A stretch of 55,424 bases of DNA from NCBI GenBank assembly GCA_910587915.1, contig CAJUOB010000019.1, positions 1 to 55,424 of the forward strand. The letters are read 5' to 3'. Positions within the stretch are counted from its first letter, which is position 1. The number at the start of each line of letters is the position of its first letter. Position numbers and translations under genes: made by a program. The notes under the pieces are model-generated. The model was not told the origin of the DNA, did no database searches, and saw only the letters and a list, made by a program, of their open reading frames with translations. This document shows, piece after piece, positions 1-7,437 of this stretch. Source of the stretch: an uncultured Muribaculaceae bacterium (GTDB taxonomy: Bacteria > Bacteroidota > Bacteroidia > Bacteroidales > Muribaculaceae).

Positions 1-584
1 CACTCGACGGATGGGATAAAACGCATCCTATGATTATAGCCCTCAATGATGGGACAGAAGAAAAAAGAATCATTGGCGAGGGATATTGGACTAACAACAA
101 CCGACCATTTAGCCGATGTGCCATTGGAATTGAATTTACCAACGACAAAAGAATAAGTGGTGGAATGTTTACTATTGGCTATTATTATTCCAAAGCTAAT
201 TTAGGCCACTACACAGAAGAAGACATCAAACATATAGTGCTACTTTTATTTGAAAATCAAGATAAGATTGGTAATATAACCATTGATCTAGCGGGCGCTG
301 CTGAGGGCGAAAGCACTTTACCATATTACCCTATCTACAAACTGCAGAATAAACCTATTAACAAATTAATAATATATGCCGATCCTAATTTTGGCATAAC
401 ATCCAGCCGATTCAAGATCGAGAATGACTCTCTCTTTTTATTGACACAGCATTCCCAAAGGAAATTGAAGGAACTCGATTCCAACTATGTATGCGAGGAA
501 GAGCAATCCGATATTTGGACGTACACCGACTTTTTTTTCGAATATATACCAAACCCACCTCGTTTTATTCAGGGTATCCCATGA
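1..584 (+). CDS. Partial exported-protein paralogue (5' end outside window)
   Basis: The reading frame is open from base 3, so the true start lies left of the window. What remains is about 193 residues of a protein I do not recognise. It is a close paralogue of the intact 287-residue protein at 3085-3948: bases 1-55 are identical to 3344-3398, and 321-497 nearly identical to 3667-3843, while the middle differs. The shared C-terminal part carries the motif YYPIYKLQNKP followed by NKLIIYADPNFG. By homology the missing N-terminus should be a signal peptide, which would place the protein in the periplasm or envelope. It lies just upstream of a broken Rhs tip. A role as an orphan immunity protein is possible from context only. 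Confidence 0.75.
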   Translation, partial: LDGWDKTHPMIIALNDGTEEKRIIGEGYWTNNNRPFSRCAIGIEFTNDKRISGGMFTIGYYYSKANLGHYTEEDIKHIVLLLFENQDKIGNITIDLAGAAEGESTLPYYPIYKLQNKPINKLIIYADPNFGITSSRFKIENDSLFLLTQHSQRKLKELDSNYVCEEEQSDIWTYTDFFFEYIPNPPRFIQGIP

Positions 585-603
585 TTAAACAGAAGTAATT
601 GAA

Positions 604-834
604 ATGAATTTTATTTGCAAAAGCCCCCAATGGAAGAATCCTACATTTCTGCCGCACGTCGACTTCCCGGGTGGTCCTCGACGACGTGAGAGGTGTGCAC
701 TGAATGCTTCTCGACTTGGTTGGTGGGGCATAGCTGGGACTGTGGTTTATGAAAGAGCCTCTTTTGTCACGGATGGTTTTGGAACTGATCCCATAATTGA
801 AAATCAAAAAATATATGAAAAAAATAATCACTGA
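604..834 (+). pseudogene. Broken Rhs core tip fused to the tail of a toxin domain
   Basis: The frame reads ...HVDFPGG, as in the Rhs tip at 1310-1340, then loses homology. In the next frame the Rhs sequence continues as LDDVRGVH, a stop (tga where the intact copy has tgg), then MLLD, matching YFDAKGGVHWMLTD of the copy at 1268. This indicates a frameshift plus a nonsense change. The rest of the tip and most of the toxin are deleted. The last ~30 residues (FVTDGFGTDPIIENQ) match the toxin C-terminus at 2308 (FATRGFGSDKIIENQ). The remnant overlaps the start of the membrane protein at 815, just as the intact toxin overlaps its partner. It is a dead toxin gene with its downstream partner still open. 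Confidence 0.7.
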
Positions 835-1204
835 CGTGTATGTGTATCTATACAATTTTAAGACGTCGAATTTTTATGCTGATTTTTCATCAAATAATTC
901 CCTTACTATACTTTTGATAATTGGATTAGTATTCTTGTGGGGATTAACTATACTATGTCTAATTTCTAACTTATTTATTCTTGTTGATATGCCAACTGTA
1001 GCCTCAAAGATTGTTTATGATGGCATACCCCTCGTTTTTTTTCTCGCAATAGCGGTTGCCATATGGATATTATTCGCTCTAGTATTCAACAAAAAAATAC
1101 TAAAGCTAAAAGAGTTGCCCAAGTATAATGGACCGAAAGCAATGCTGAAAGCCACAGGAATAATTGTTGGAACGTTTTTATTGGCGATAATAATCTCTGT
1201 ATAA
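815..1204 (+). CDS. Small integral membrane protein, candidate immunity protein
   Basis: This is a 129-residue hydrophobic protein. Two or three adjoining transmembrane stretches are visible (LTILLIIGLVFLWGLTILCL and the next ~10 residues, then PLVFFLAIAVAIWILFALVF, then GIIVGTFLLAIIISV). I chose the ATG at 815, because the upstream TTG at 797 lies deeper inside the toxin remnant. The gene overlaps the end of that remnant by 20 bases, the layout expected of a toxin-immunity pair. Size and topology resemble the product at 2305, which follows the intact toxin, although the sequences have diverged. A membrane immunity protein would fit a toxin acting on the inner membrane. Function is inferred from context only. 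Confidence 0.6.
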   Translation: MKKIITDVYVYLYNFKTSNFYADFSSNNSLTILLIIGLVFLWGLTILCLISNLFILVDMPTVASKIVYDGIPLVFFLAIAVAIWILFALVFNKKILKLKELPKYNGPKAMLKATGIIVGTFLLAIIISV

Positions 1205-1267
1205 TAGTGTTATACTAGTTACTTTGATATTCCCGCTAAGATTTTATATATTTATAAAAATCTCTCC

Positions 1268-2308
1268 ATGATAAAACTTCCCAAATACGATATTTGGCCC
1301 ATCCTCAAGCGTGTCGATTTTCCGGGTGGATATTTCGATGCCAAGGGTGGTGTGCACTGGATGCTGACGGACGCCATCGGGTCGGTCGAGATGGTAGTCG
1401 ACAGCCGCGGGAGCGTTGAGCAGCACACCGGCTACTACCCCTACGGGGAGCCGTGGAGCAATCCCGCAGGACAGCCCTACCTCTTCGGCGCCAAGGAACG
1501 TCGCTCCTACGCATCCCTCAACGACTACGACTTCCACGCCCGCTTCTACACGGCAGCCAACACCCTCTGGCATGCCCCCGACTCCCACGCCGGAAACAGA
1601 CCATGGATGTCTCCTTTCACATTTTGTTCTGCAAATCCTATTCGTAGAATCGACCCCACCGGCAAAGACGATAAACAGTTGGAATGGGCAAAAAAGCATG
1701 GTATTGTTATTCCGTTTGCAGATGAGCCGACCAACGAAGACTACGCCCGTGAAATTGCAAGACAGAACTTCGAAAAAGCAATGTCTGAATCGTATATGAG
1801 TGCTAAATATCCAGCTACAAATACATTAAACGTAATTAATCAAGAAGATTTAAGTCCAATAGAAAGGGAAACGTTGAGTGAAATAAATCGTAGTGCTATG
1901 GATAAAGCGGAAATTGTAACTAGCATGGCAGCAAGCGGTACATCTATTCCAGAAGTTATAGTAAAAGCAGCATCCAAAAAGGCTACTAAATTAAAAGGGG
2001 ATATCGCAATATCTACCTATGCAGGTCCTGAAGCCTTTAAATTTCTGAAATTTCTACGAGGTTTCGGTTATTTAGGGTGTGCGGTATCCATTGGAAATAC
2101 AGTATACACACTTCAGAGATACACAGAATCTGGCGGTGATAATAATTGGGTGTACTGTAAATTAGTATTGGATTTTTGTGTAGCGGTAGTGGGTTTATGC
2201 AACCATCCAGCTGTATTCGCAGGTGTACTTATTTACAATATTACAGATTTTGCTACCAGAGGCTTTGGTAGTGACAAAATAATAGAAAATCAGATAAAAT
2301 CAAAATGA
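1268..2308 (+). CDS. Truncated Rhs core tip with C-terminal toxin-like domain
   Basis: This encodes 346 residues. Residues ~15-135 are the end of an Rhs repeat-associated core: VDFPGGYFD, GGVHWMLTDAIGSVEMVVD, TGYYPYGEPW, the LFGAKERR block, DFHARFY, and the closing SPFTFCSANPIRRIDPTGK. Full Rhs proteins usually exceed 1000 residues, so the repeat shell is missing; the frame is closed upstream at 1205. After DPTGK the DNA turns AT-rich and encodes a ~210-residue variable domain whose last third is hydrophobic (FLRGFGYLGCAVSIGNTVY; LVLDFCVAVVGL...VFAGVLIYNITDF). That suggests, without proving, a membrane-acting toxin. No nuclease, deaminase or protease motif is visible. The stop overlaps the next gene by 4 bases. 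It may be an orphan cassette that recombines into a full-length rhs gene elsewhere. Confidence 0.75.
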   Translation: MIKLPKYDIWPILKRVDFPGGYFDAKGGVHWMLTDAIGSVEMVVDSRGSVEQHTGYYPYGEPWSNPAGQPYLFGAKERRSYASLNDYDFHARFYTAANTLWHAPDSHAGNRPWMSPFTFCSANPIRRIDPTGKDDKQLEWAKKHGIVIPFADEPTNEDYAREIARQNFEKAMSESYMSAKYPATNTLNVINQEDLSPIERETLSEINRSAMDKAEIVTSMAASGTSIPEVIVKAASKKATKLKGDIAISTYAGPEAFKFLKFLRGFGYLGCAVSIGNTVYTLQRYTESGGDNNWVYCKLVLDFCVAVVGLCNHPAVFAGVLIYNITDFATRGFGSDKIIENQIKSK

Positions 2309-2706
2309 AAAGGATTTTGCGGAAAATATATATGAATGTGAATGGGCTCATCGGCTATACTAGTAATGACCGAGGGGCTTACAGGTCAATGCTTGGTGTA
2401 GCTGGCTACCTAATGATTATATTATTCGGAAGTTACTTTCTTATATGTAATAATTTGCCATTGTTATTTCATTATGAGGTAAAGCATAAGGATTTGATAT
2501 TCACTTCTGTGTATTTTATAGTCGGAATAATTGTGTTGTGGCTAATTTATGATTTGTATATCAAGGGAAATTATAAATTGCTATTACGCGATGAGAAATA
2601 CAACAATAAAAGAACTCATATACATGCAATTATTATGTTTGTGTCTGGTCTTGCTTTTTTTTGCATAAATGTTTTTTTTCTATATATACAGAATAAGTAT
2701 TTGTGA
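2305..2706 (+). CDS. Small membrane protein, probable immunity partner of the Rhs toxin
   Basis: This is a 133-residue protein starting in an ATGA overlap with the toxin stop, so the two are translationally coupled. Hydrophobic segments are visible around SMLGVAGYLMIILFGSYFLI, FTSVYFIVGIIVLWLIYDLY and IIMFVSGLAFFCINVFFLYI, separated by short basic loops. It shares length and topology with the protein at 815, which follows a dead copy of a related toxin. Small multi-pass partners directly behind a polymorphic toxin gene are typical immunity proteins, and membrane localisation fits a pore-forming toxin. I recognise no named family. The immunity role is an inference from position and coupling. 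Confidence 0.65.
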   Translation: MKRILRKIYMNVNGLIGYTSNDRGAYRSMLGVAGYLMIILFGSYFLICNNLPLLFHYEVKHKDLIFTSVYFIVGIIVLWLIYDLYIKGNYKLLLRDEKYNNKRTHIHAIIMFVSGLAFFCINVFFLYIQNKYL

Positions 2707-2716
2707 TATAGATAAG

Positions 2717-3109
2717 ATGCCCCGACAAGAAGCATATATAACTAAATGTGACACAGCGGTGCGGACGCGCTCGGGTGCGCCCGAGGCTACGCGTACCACC
2801 CTCGGGCGATCCGACACCACATACACATTCGAGACGGTCCACACCTACAATATCAATCTGCAACAGACCCTGTGCCGCTACAACTCCCACGCCGGAAAAT
2901 ATCACCACCTCTCCCCCTGGACCTTCTGCGCCGCCAACCCCATCCGCTACTCCGACCCCACCGGCATGATAATTGAGAATCCGGAAGAAATATTGAAAGC
3001 ATATAAGGAACATGTTAATTCTAGAATTAAAGAATTAATCGAAGCGAATAAGAAGAATGGCAAAGTCGTAGAATATTATAAAGGATGGAAAGAAGATTTA
3101 GAAAAGTAA
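2717..3109 (+). pseudogene. Second Rhs tip fragment with a short variable tail
   Basis: From about 2750 the DNA becomes GC-rich. The frame reads a degraded core followed by SHAGKYHHLSPWTFCAANPIRYSDPTGM, the closing signature of the Rhs core, aligning with SHAGNRPWMSPF...DPTGK of the copy at 1268. The segment before SHAG does not match the Rhs core and looks scrambled. After DPTGM only 46 AT-rich, lysine- and glutamate-rich residues follow, too short for a normal toxin domain. I used the ATG at 2717, but the original start is unknown. The end overlaps the exported protein at 3085 by 25 bases. Most likely this is a relic cassette whose toxin was deleted down to its last residues. Confidence 0.6.
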
Positions 3110-3948
3110 TACTATTGCTTGTGAGTGTATTGGCAATTGCATACACACACTCTCTCCATGCGTTGCAATCGGCAGACGCGACGCTTGAAGAGGACTACCG
3201 TTTTTTCAAACTACCTGAAATGGACCGAATTATTGGCCTGAACTTTGAGACCCAACACTATATCATAAAAAGAATTCTGAAACCGTGCGATTATGCAAAT
3301 TTCGGGTCCGGTAGCTTTACCATGAGCGCAGACTCCATCATCACACTCGACGGATGGGATAAAACGCATCCTATGATTATAGCCCTCAATGATGGGACTG
3401 GTACAAAGGGAATCGTTGTCGAAGGATATTGGGCGAATGAGAATCATCCAATGCAACTATGTTCCTATGGAATTGAGTTTACTAATGGAGGGAGACATTT
3501 TGGTGCTATAAATACAGTCCGGTTTATACAATCAAAATCTTACATAGGCCCATATGATGAACCCGTCGAACCAAACCATATAGTGTTATATTTACATCAA
3601 AATCTAAAACATATAGGAGGTATCACACTTGATCTATCCGGCTTGGTCGAGAAAGAAAATTCTTGGCCATATTATCCCATCTACAAACTGCAGAACAAAC
3701 CTATTAACAAATTAATAATATATGCCGATCCTAACTTTGGCATAACATCCAGTCGATTCAAGATCGAGAATGACTCTCTATTTTTATTGACACAGCATTC
3801 CCAAAGGAAATTGAAGGAACTCGATTCCAACTATGTATGCGAAGATGAATTGGCCGATATGTGTTCGTTTGTAGACCATATTTACCAGTATATTCAAGCG
3901 CACCCCTCTATTAAAATCACAGAATCCCGGAATGATCAAGATAAATAA
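3085..3948 (+). CDS. Exported protein of unknown function, Rhs-cassette associated
   Basis: This encodes 287 residues. A basic start (MERRFRK) is followed by a hydrophobic stretch (VILLLVSVLAIAYTHSLHA), a classical signal peptide, so the mature protein is probably periplasmic. The body begins EEDYRFFKLPEMDRIIGLNF and ends with the YYPIYKLQNKP / NKLIIYADPNFG block shared almost exactly with the partial gene at 1-584. A more distant paralogue lies at 4944 (RFFKLP near the start, YFPIYKYQDRPLNK near the end), so this region holds three members of one family. I recognise no catalytic motif. Overlap with the Rhs relic suggests it may be an immunity protein for an envelope-acting toxin; this is inference. 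Confidence 0.7.
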   Translation: MERRFRKVILLLVSVLAIAYTHSLHALQSADATLEEDYRFFKLPEMDRIIGLNFETQHYIIKRILKPCDYANFGSGSFTMSADSIITLDGWDKTHPMIIALNDGTGTKGIVVEGYWANENHPMQLCSYGIEFTNGGRHFGAINTVRFIQSKSYIGPYDEPVEPNHIVLYLHQNLKHIGGITLDLSGLVEKENSWPYYPIYKLQNKPINKLIIYADPNFGITSSRFKIENDSLFLLTQHSQRKLKELDSNYVCEDELADMCSFVDHIYQYIQAHPSIKITESRNDQDK

Positions 3949-4420
3949 AAACATGAGATTGTACCAACTTCTGACATTCCTATCGTTCTATATCATACTT
4001 GCCGCGTGCACTGATTGTGGAAGAGTGGAGAGAAGTGATGGGAACATCGAGATAACGGATTGTGCTGCCAATACAGTGCTTGATATCGGCTATAGTTACA
4101 TGGCTCACCAAGGATATTACCACTGTACTGTTGCCATACACGCAGATACTGTGAGTATAGTTTCATCTACTCCAGAAGAAAATAGGACCTTGATTCTCCA
4201 ACCATGGCAAATCGAGAATATCCGACAGTTGATTGCGGCTCTTAACCCTGTAACAATTCCCTGCTTATGCTATACCCCATCGATTATGGTTGACGGGGAG
4301 GCATATGTTCTTTATATTGATGGCAATCGAATATTAGTTGCACCTTCAGGTGTCTCGATTTACCCTGCCGAAATAGAAAGCCTTCGACTTTATATCCATA
4401 ACCTTATAAATCAGCCTTAG
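3932..4420 (+). CDS. Small lipoprotein of unknown function
   Basis: This 162-residue protein has a lipoprotein signal peptide ending in the lipobox IILAAC, so it should be lipid-anchored in the envelope. The first ATG (3932) overlaps the preceding gene by 17 bases; the ATG at 3953 would avoid the overlap and still give a good signal peptide. The C-terminal half (ENIRQLIAALNPVTIPC, then IYPAEIESLRLYI) is similar to the next lipoprotein (LNLRQLVSSIHPATIPY, then VIPSELNQLYKYL), so the two are tandem paralogues. AT-rich like its neighbours. No known domain recognised; co-transcription with 3085-5819 is likely from the tight spacing. Confidence 0.7.
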   Translation: MIKINKNMRLYQLLTFLSFYIILAACTDCGRVERSDGNIEITDCAANTVLDIGYSYMAHQGYYHCTVAIHADTVSIVSSTPEENRTLILQPWQIENIRQLIAALNPVTIPCLCYTPSIMVDGEAYVLYIDGNRILVAPSGVSIYPAEIESLRLYIHNLINQP

Positions 4421-4421
4421 T

Positions 4422-4937
4422 ATGAAATCATTTTTTCTCATCATAAATCTATCTGTAAGTATCCTATGGCTTATAGCAACAGCATGCACCGCCAATACGG
4501 AACCACGCTGCGACGACTCGACCGCCGACAAAATAATGCAGGAATGGCCCGCACTTATTGAGGCTCCACTGGATTTACACTTCGAATACAAAGACATTGC
4601 ATCGTCATCTATTTCTACCATCGATATTTGCGATACAATCCTTATCTTAAAAAAATACAGAGCTAACGTCATTGAAAAAAACGATACAATCATCTTACTT
4701 CCGGAGGCAGAGCTAAATCTGCGTCAACTGGTATCGAGCATCCATCCCGCAACAATTCCATATTATTATGGAGACCTCATCGAAGGCGATCCTGAAATTT
4801 TAATCATGCTAAACAACGATACGATATTGATTGACAAGGATTTCTCCCGGAGTGTAATTCCATCCGAACTTAATCAACTATATAAATATTTAGCTTTTGC
4901 AACCTTCGAGCTCGATTTACCGGAAGACTTGCCATAA
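4422..4937 (+). CDS. Small lipoprotein, tandem paralogue of the preceding gene
   Basis: This 171-residue protein starts one base after the previous stop. The signal peptide (MKSFFLIINLSVSILWLIATAC) ends in a lipobox with Cys22, predicting a lipid-anchored envelope protein. The mature part is acidic, with repeated short beta-like stretches (DTILILKKY, DTIILLPEAE, DTILIDKDF). The segment LRQLVSSIHPATIPYYYG...IPSELNQLYKYL parallels the lipoprotein at 3932, so a local duplication is likely. Six bases separate it from the exported protein at 4944. Function is unknown; the region's Rhs context makes an accessory or defensive role possible. Confidence 0.7.
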   Translation: MKSFFLIINLSVSILWLIATACTANTEPRCDDSTADKIMQEWPALIEAPLDLHFEYKDIASSSISTIDICDTILILKKYRANVIEKNDTIILLPEAELNLRQLVSSIHPATIPYYYGDLIEGDPEILIMLNNDTILIDKDFSRSVIPSELNQLYKYLAFATFELDLPEDLP

Positions 4938-4943
4938 AGGTCC

Positions 4944-5819
4944 ATGACTAACAATAAAATCAAAAGCCAAATGAAAATCATAGTGTCGATAGTTCTGTTA
5001 TTCAGTTGCATTTTTATTGCGGACGGATCGCGCCGCAGCGATGAGTTTATATACATAGACCGTCCGGGTTCGAGCCTCAGATTTTTCAAACTACCGGGTG
5101 TGTCCGGTGCCGTTTCTTTCGATTTTCAAAAAAATGTATACTCAGTCTGGAGACATACCGAATACGGCAGCTATATTCCTTTGAGAATAAACCATGCAAC
5201 AGCACGATATAACATAACTCTTACCGAAGACTCAATAATTCGGATACAAAATATTTCCGCGTCTCAGCCCATGGTATTCGGATTAAATGATGGTTCGGAT
5301 TCACAGCTAAAGGTGCAGCTATTTGGAGAGATGCAAGATTCTGACTTCACAATAGAATTAAATTGCAGTAATTATAATAGCGATGCATCACAGCTCTATT
5401 TAGGGATATACAATCATCTATTAAAAAAAGAAAATATAATATACCCTACATACATCTCAGCACCAGCCGGATGGACTCTCGAAAATGAAGGCATTGCGTC
5501 GATTGTTGCCGACAGTCTTGACGTGTCGGTGTGGCGTCCCGACACCCTAAGCATATGGACTTCTGTCGCTAACATAAAGGTAGATTTGAACAATCAGGAC
5601 GCAAACCACATATGTAAATATTTCCCTATATATAAATATCAGGATAGACCTCTTAACAAGATCATTATATTTCTTGATAAAGACTTTGGCACAACAACAG
5701 CAACATACCGAATCAAGAATAACAAACTATATCTAATAAATCGAGACAAATCCATTGAATTGGAAGAAATAATCCCAGGCACAGACAATGGCTATCCCTG
5801 TTTTATTATGCCTCGGTAG
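4944..5819 (+). CDS. Exported protein, distant paralogue of the 3085 product
   Basis: This encodes 291 residues. A signal peptide is visible (MKIIVSIVLLFSCIFIADG); the ATG at 4971 just before it is a reasonable alternative to 4944. The start of the mature protein (SLRFFKLPGVSGAVSFDFQK) and its end (YFPIYKYQDRPLNKIIIFLDKDFGTTTATYRIKNNKLYLI) align with the same positions of the 3085 product, giving a third family member with a divergent middle. No enzymatic motif is seen. It is the last gene of the AT-rich block, followed by a repeat-containing spacer. It may be immunity-like or a surface accessory protein; this is not resolved. Confidence 0.7.
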   Translation: MTNNKIKSQMKIIVSIVLLFSCIFIADGSRRSDEFIYIDRPGSSLRFFKLPGVSGAVSFDFQKNVYSVWRHTEYGSYIPLRINHATARYNITLTEDSIIRIQNISASQPMVFGLNDGSDSQLKVQLFGEMQDSDFTIELNCSNYNSDASQLYLGIYNHLLKKENIIYPTYISAPAGWTLENEGIASIVADSLDVSVWRPDTLSIWTSVANIKVDLNNQDANHICKYFPIYKYQDRPLNKIIIFLDKDFGTTTATYRIKNNKLYLINRDKSIELEEIIPGTDNGYPCFIMPR

Positions 5820-5845
5820 CTCGAAGTGCGATGATGCCACAATTA

Positions 5846-5884
5846 CCTTAACTCCCTTAACTTTATTACCCCCTTAACTTTTTA
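5846..5884. repeat. Short-period spacer repeat (GTTAAGG type)
   Basis: On the minus strand this spacer reads as repeated GTTAAGG units at about 9-base spacing, broken by a TAATAAA. The same style of repeat, in the opposite orientation, lies after folA at 41907-41941. Both copies sit directly at transcription ends. No coding role is apparent. Confidence 0.5.
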
Positions 5885-5893
5885 TCCGGGCAC

Positions 5894-5931
5894 AGCAAGC
5901 GCCGCAGGTGATGATACCTGCGGCGCTTGCT
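5894..5931. terminator. Strong hairpin between convergent units
   Basis: A perfect 16-bp inverted repeat (AGCAAGCGCCGCAGGT and its complement) closes a 6-base loop. It lies between the plus-strand gene ending at 5819 and the minus-strand rsmD ending at 6080, so it can serve both. Neither side has an immediate long T run, although the minus strand reads GGATAAAAAG shortly after. Confidence 0.6.
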
Positions 5932-5979
5932 GATATATGATTTGCGGCCGTGGGATTTGGAGAGAGGTATCGCCGGGAG

Positions 5980-6055
5980 CACTTTCAGCCGCCCGACCAT
6001 ATGGGATTTCTATCCCGCGATGCCTTTCGGCATCAAATCTCCGGCTTTGAAAGTG
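5980..6055 (-). ncRNA. Possible structured RNA downstream of rsmD
   Basis: Reading on the minus strand, an outer helix pairs CACTTTCA (6055-6048) with TGAAAGTG (5987-5980) and continues as GCC/GGC after a 2-base bulge. Inside are two adjacent perfect hairpins: GATGCC-GAAA-GGCATC (6034-6019), with a GNRA tetraloop, and GGGAT-AGAA-ATCCC (6016-6003). This gives a compact three-way arrangement starting 25 bases after the rsmD stop, with the strong hairpin at 5931-5894 downstream. It could be a 3'-UTR-derived RNA, a processing element or a dispersed repeat. I recognise no known RNA family. Confidence 0.35.
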
Positions 6056-6079
6056 TAACGCTGCCCACACCCCGATTGT

Positions 6080-6616
6080 TCACTCCACGCGGAAGAGCGA
6101 AAAGTTGACCGAGCCATAGGCGCGGTGGTCGAAAAATCCGGGCAAATGCGAGAAATCGTGCTTTTTCGAGTGCTCCACCACCACAAGCGTGCCGGGGTGC
6201 ACCACGCCCGAGCCAAGTATACGGCCGGGAATTTCGGCGAAGCCGTCCATGTCGTAGGGAGGATCGGCAAAGACAATATCGAAGCTACGTGTGGCACCGT
6301 CGAGATAGCGCAGCGCATCGCCACGCACGAGATTCAGATTATCGGCACCAAGTTCCTTGCCCACTTTCTGGATGAAACGCTGCTGTGTGGCGGCTTTCTC
6401 CACGGCAGTGGCCGTGCGGCACTCACGACTCAGAAATTCGAATGTCACCGCTCCTGTGCCTGCAAAGAGGTCGAGAGTATCGGCACCTTCGATATCAACT
6501 ATATTCTCGATGACATTAAATATATTCTCACGCGCAAAGTCGGTTGTCGGCCTGGCGGTGATATTCGTGGGCACATCGAAACGACGTCGCCCGTATTTTC
6601 CTCGTATTATTCGCAT
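6080..6616 (-). CDS. rsmD: 16S rRNA (guanine966-N2)-methyltransferase RsmD
   Basis: This 178-residue protein has the usual RsmD length. It begins MRIIRGKYGRRRF and has the family's RPTTDFARENIFNVI segment, the SAM-binding loop LDLFAGTGAVTFEFLSR, and the catalytic motif IVFADPPYD near residue 120. It methylates N2 of G966 in 16S rRNA during 30S assembly, using S-adenosylmethionine, in the cytoplasm. Its start overlaps the end of the DUF3822 gene by 10 bases, so the two are one transcription unit, a pairing common in Bacteroidales. The stop is followed by the possible structured RNA and the hairpin at 5894-5931. Confidence 0.93.
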   Translation of the reverse strand: MRIIRGKYGRRRFDVPTNITARPTTDFARENIFNVIENIVDIEGADTLDLFAGTGAVTFEFLSRECRTATAVEKAATQQRFIQKVGKELGADNLNLVRGDALRYLDGATRSFDIVFADPPYDMDGFAEIPGRILGSGVVHPGTLVVVEHSKKHDFSHLPGFFDHRAYGSVNFSLFRVE

Positions 6617-7431
6617 AGCGGTATCAGAATCAATGGGAATGGAGCTTTTATCACGTCGTGACCACCTCGCAGAGCCGCCGATGGGAAAATGAAAGGCAGC
6701 ACATTAGCCGCAAAACGGCTCAGTTCGGGGGCAAGAGCCATACGTGCCGAGGGGTCGCCACAGAGATACACATTGTCGGTGGCACCATTCATACCCGCCT
6801 CGCGCATGGCAGCCGCAATCCAATAAGCAGCATCGGCGGTGGCCGGCACAGCCTTGGTGGTGCACAGCATCAGGTGTCCGTCGCGTCCGAAAGCAATAAG
6901 ATCGACCACAGCTCCCTGGCCGGCGGTGAGATGAGCATAGAGCTTGGCGGCATTTCCTCCGGCATTTTTCGCACCGAGATAGCGCAGCAGAGGCGTCACA
7001 CGGCAGTTGACCCTGGGATTACGGAACGTACGGGCAAGGAAATGGGCCAGTTCGGTATCACACGGCCACACCACCGATACGCCGGCGGTATCCACTCTGT
7101 CGATAAACAAAGTATCTCCTTCGTCGGCTATGCAGCAATATGTAGCCGCAGCCTCGGCAGCCTCGTCGCCGAGCTCTCCGGGAGCGACTACATAATCGAG
7201 CGTATCCACCAGCACATCGACCGTGGCAAAGTCGGCCGTGAGCATGGGCACGGCGTACACAGCCTCTTCCACGGCTGCAAGCATCGAAGCGGCCGTAGGG
7301 TCGAATGGCACGTTGAACGACACTGTCTGCACGTCGTCTACGGTGCTGAGGGCCACCGCTCGCAGCGACGTCCGGTCGATCAGCACAAGTAAGCGCCACA
7401 GTGTGGGATTGGTAATTTCCGGTTGTTCCAT
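6607..7431 (-). CDS. DUF3822 family protein
   Basis: This 274-residue protein is recognised as DUF3822 by its position directly upstream of rsmD and by its overall pattern, including a mid-protein RVNCRVTPLLRYL...GAVVDLIAFGRDGHLMLC segment and a C-terminal VYLCGDPSARM motif. The family probably has an actin-like ATPase fold related to pilus-assembly PilM/FtsA proteins; I treat this as background and not as proof. No signal peptide or membrane segment is seen. The start is fixed by the promoter: TAATTTTG ends only about 8 bases before the ATG, leaving almost no leader, and no other Met exists for ~50 residues. Biochemical role unknown. Confidence 0.8.
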   Translation of the reverse strand: MEQPEITNPTLWRLLVLIDRTSLRAVALSTVDDVQTVSFNVPFDPTAASMLAAVEEAVYAVPMLTADFATVDVLVDTLDYVVAPGELGDEAAEAAATYCCIADEGDTLFIDRVDTAGVSVVWPCDTELAHFLARTFRNPRVNCRVTPLLRYLGAKNAGGNAAKLYAHLTAGQGAVVDLIAFGRDGHLMLCTTKAVPATADAAYWIAAAMREAGMNGATDNVYLCGDPSARMALAPELSRFAANVLPFIFPSAALRGGHDVIKAPFPLILIPLCE

Positions 7432-7437
7432 ATGATT

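Noticed and set aside
5882..6070. A 62-codon minus-strand frame after rsmD
   Set aside because: It overlaps the perfect terminator hairpin and the structured RNA candidate, and its start lies in the pairing region. Low complexity and no family match.
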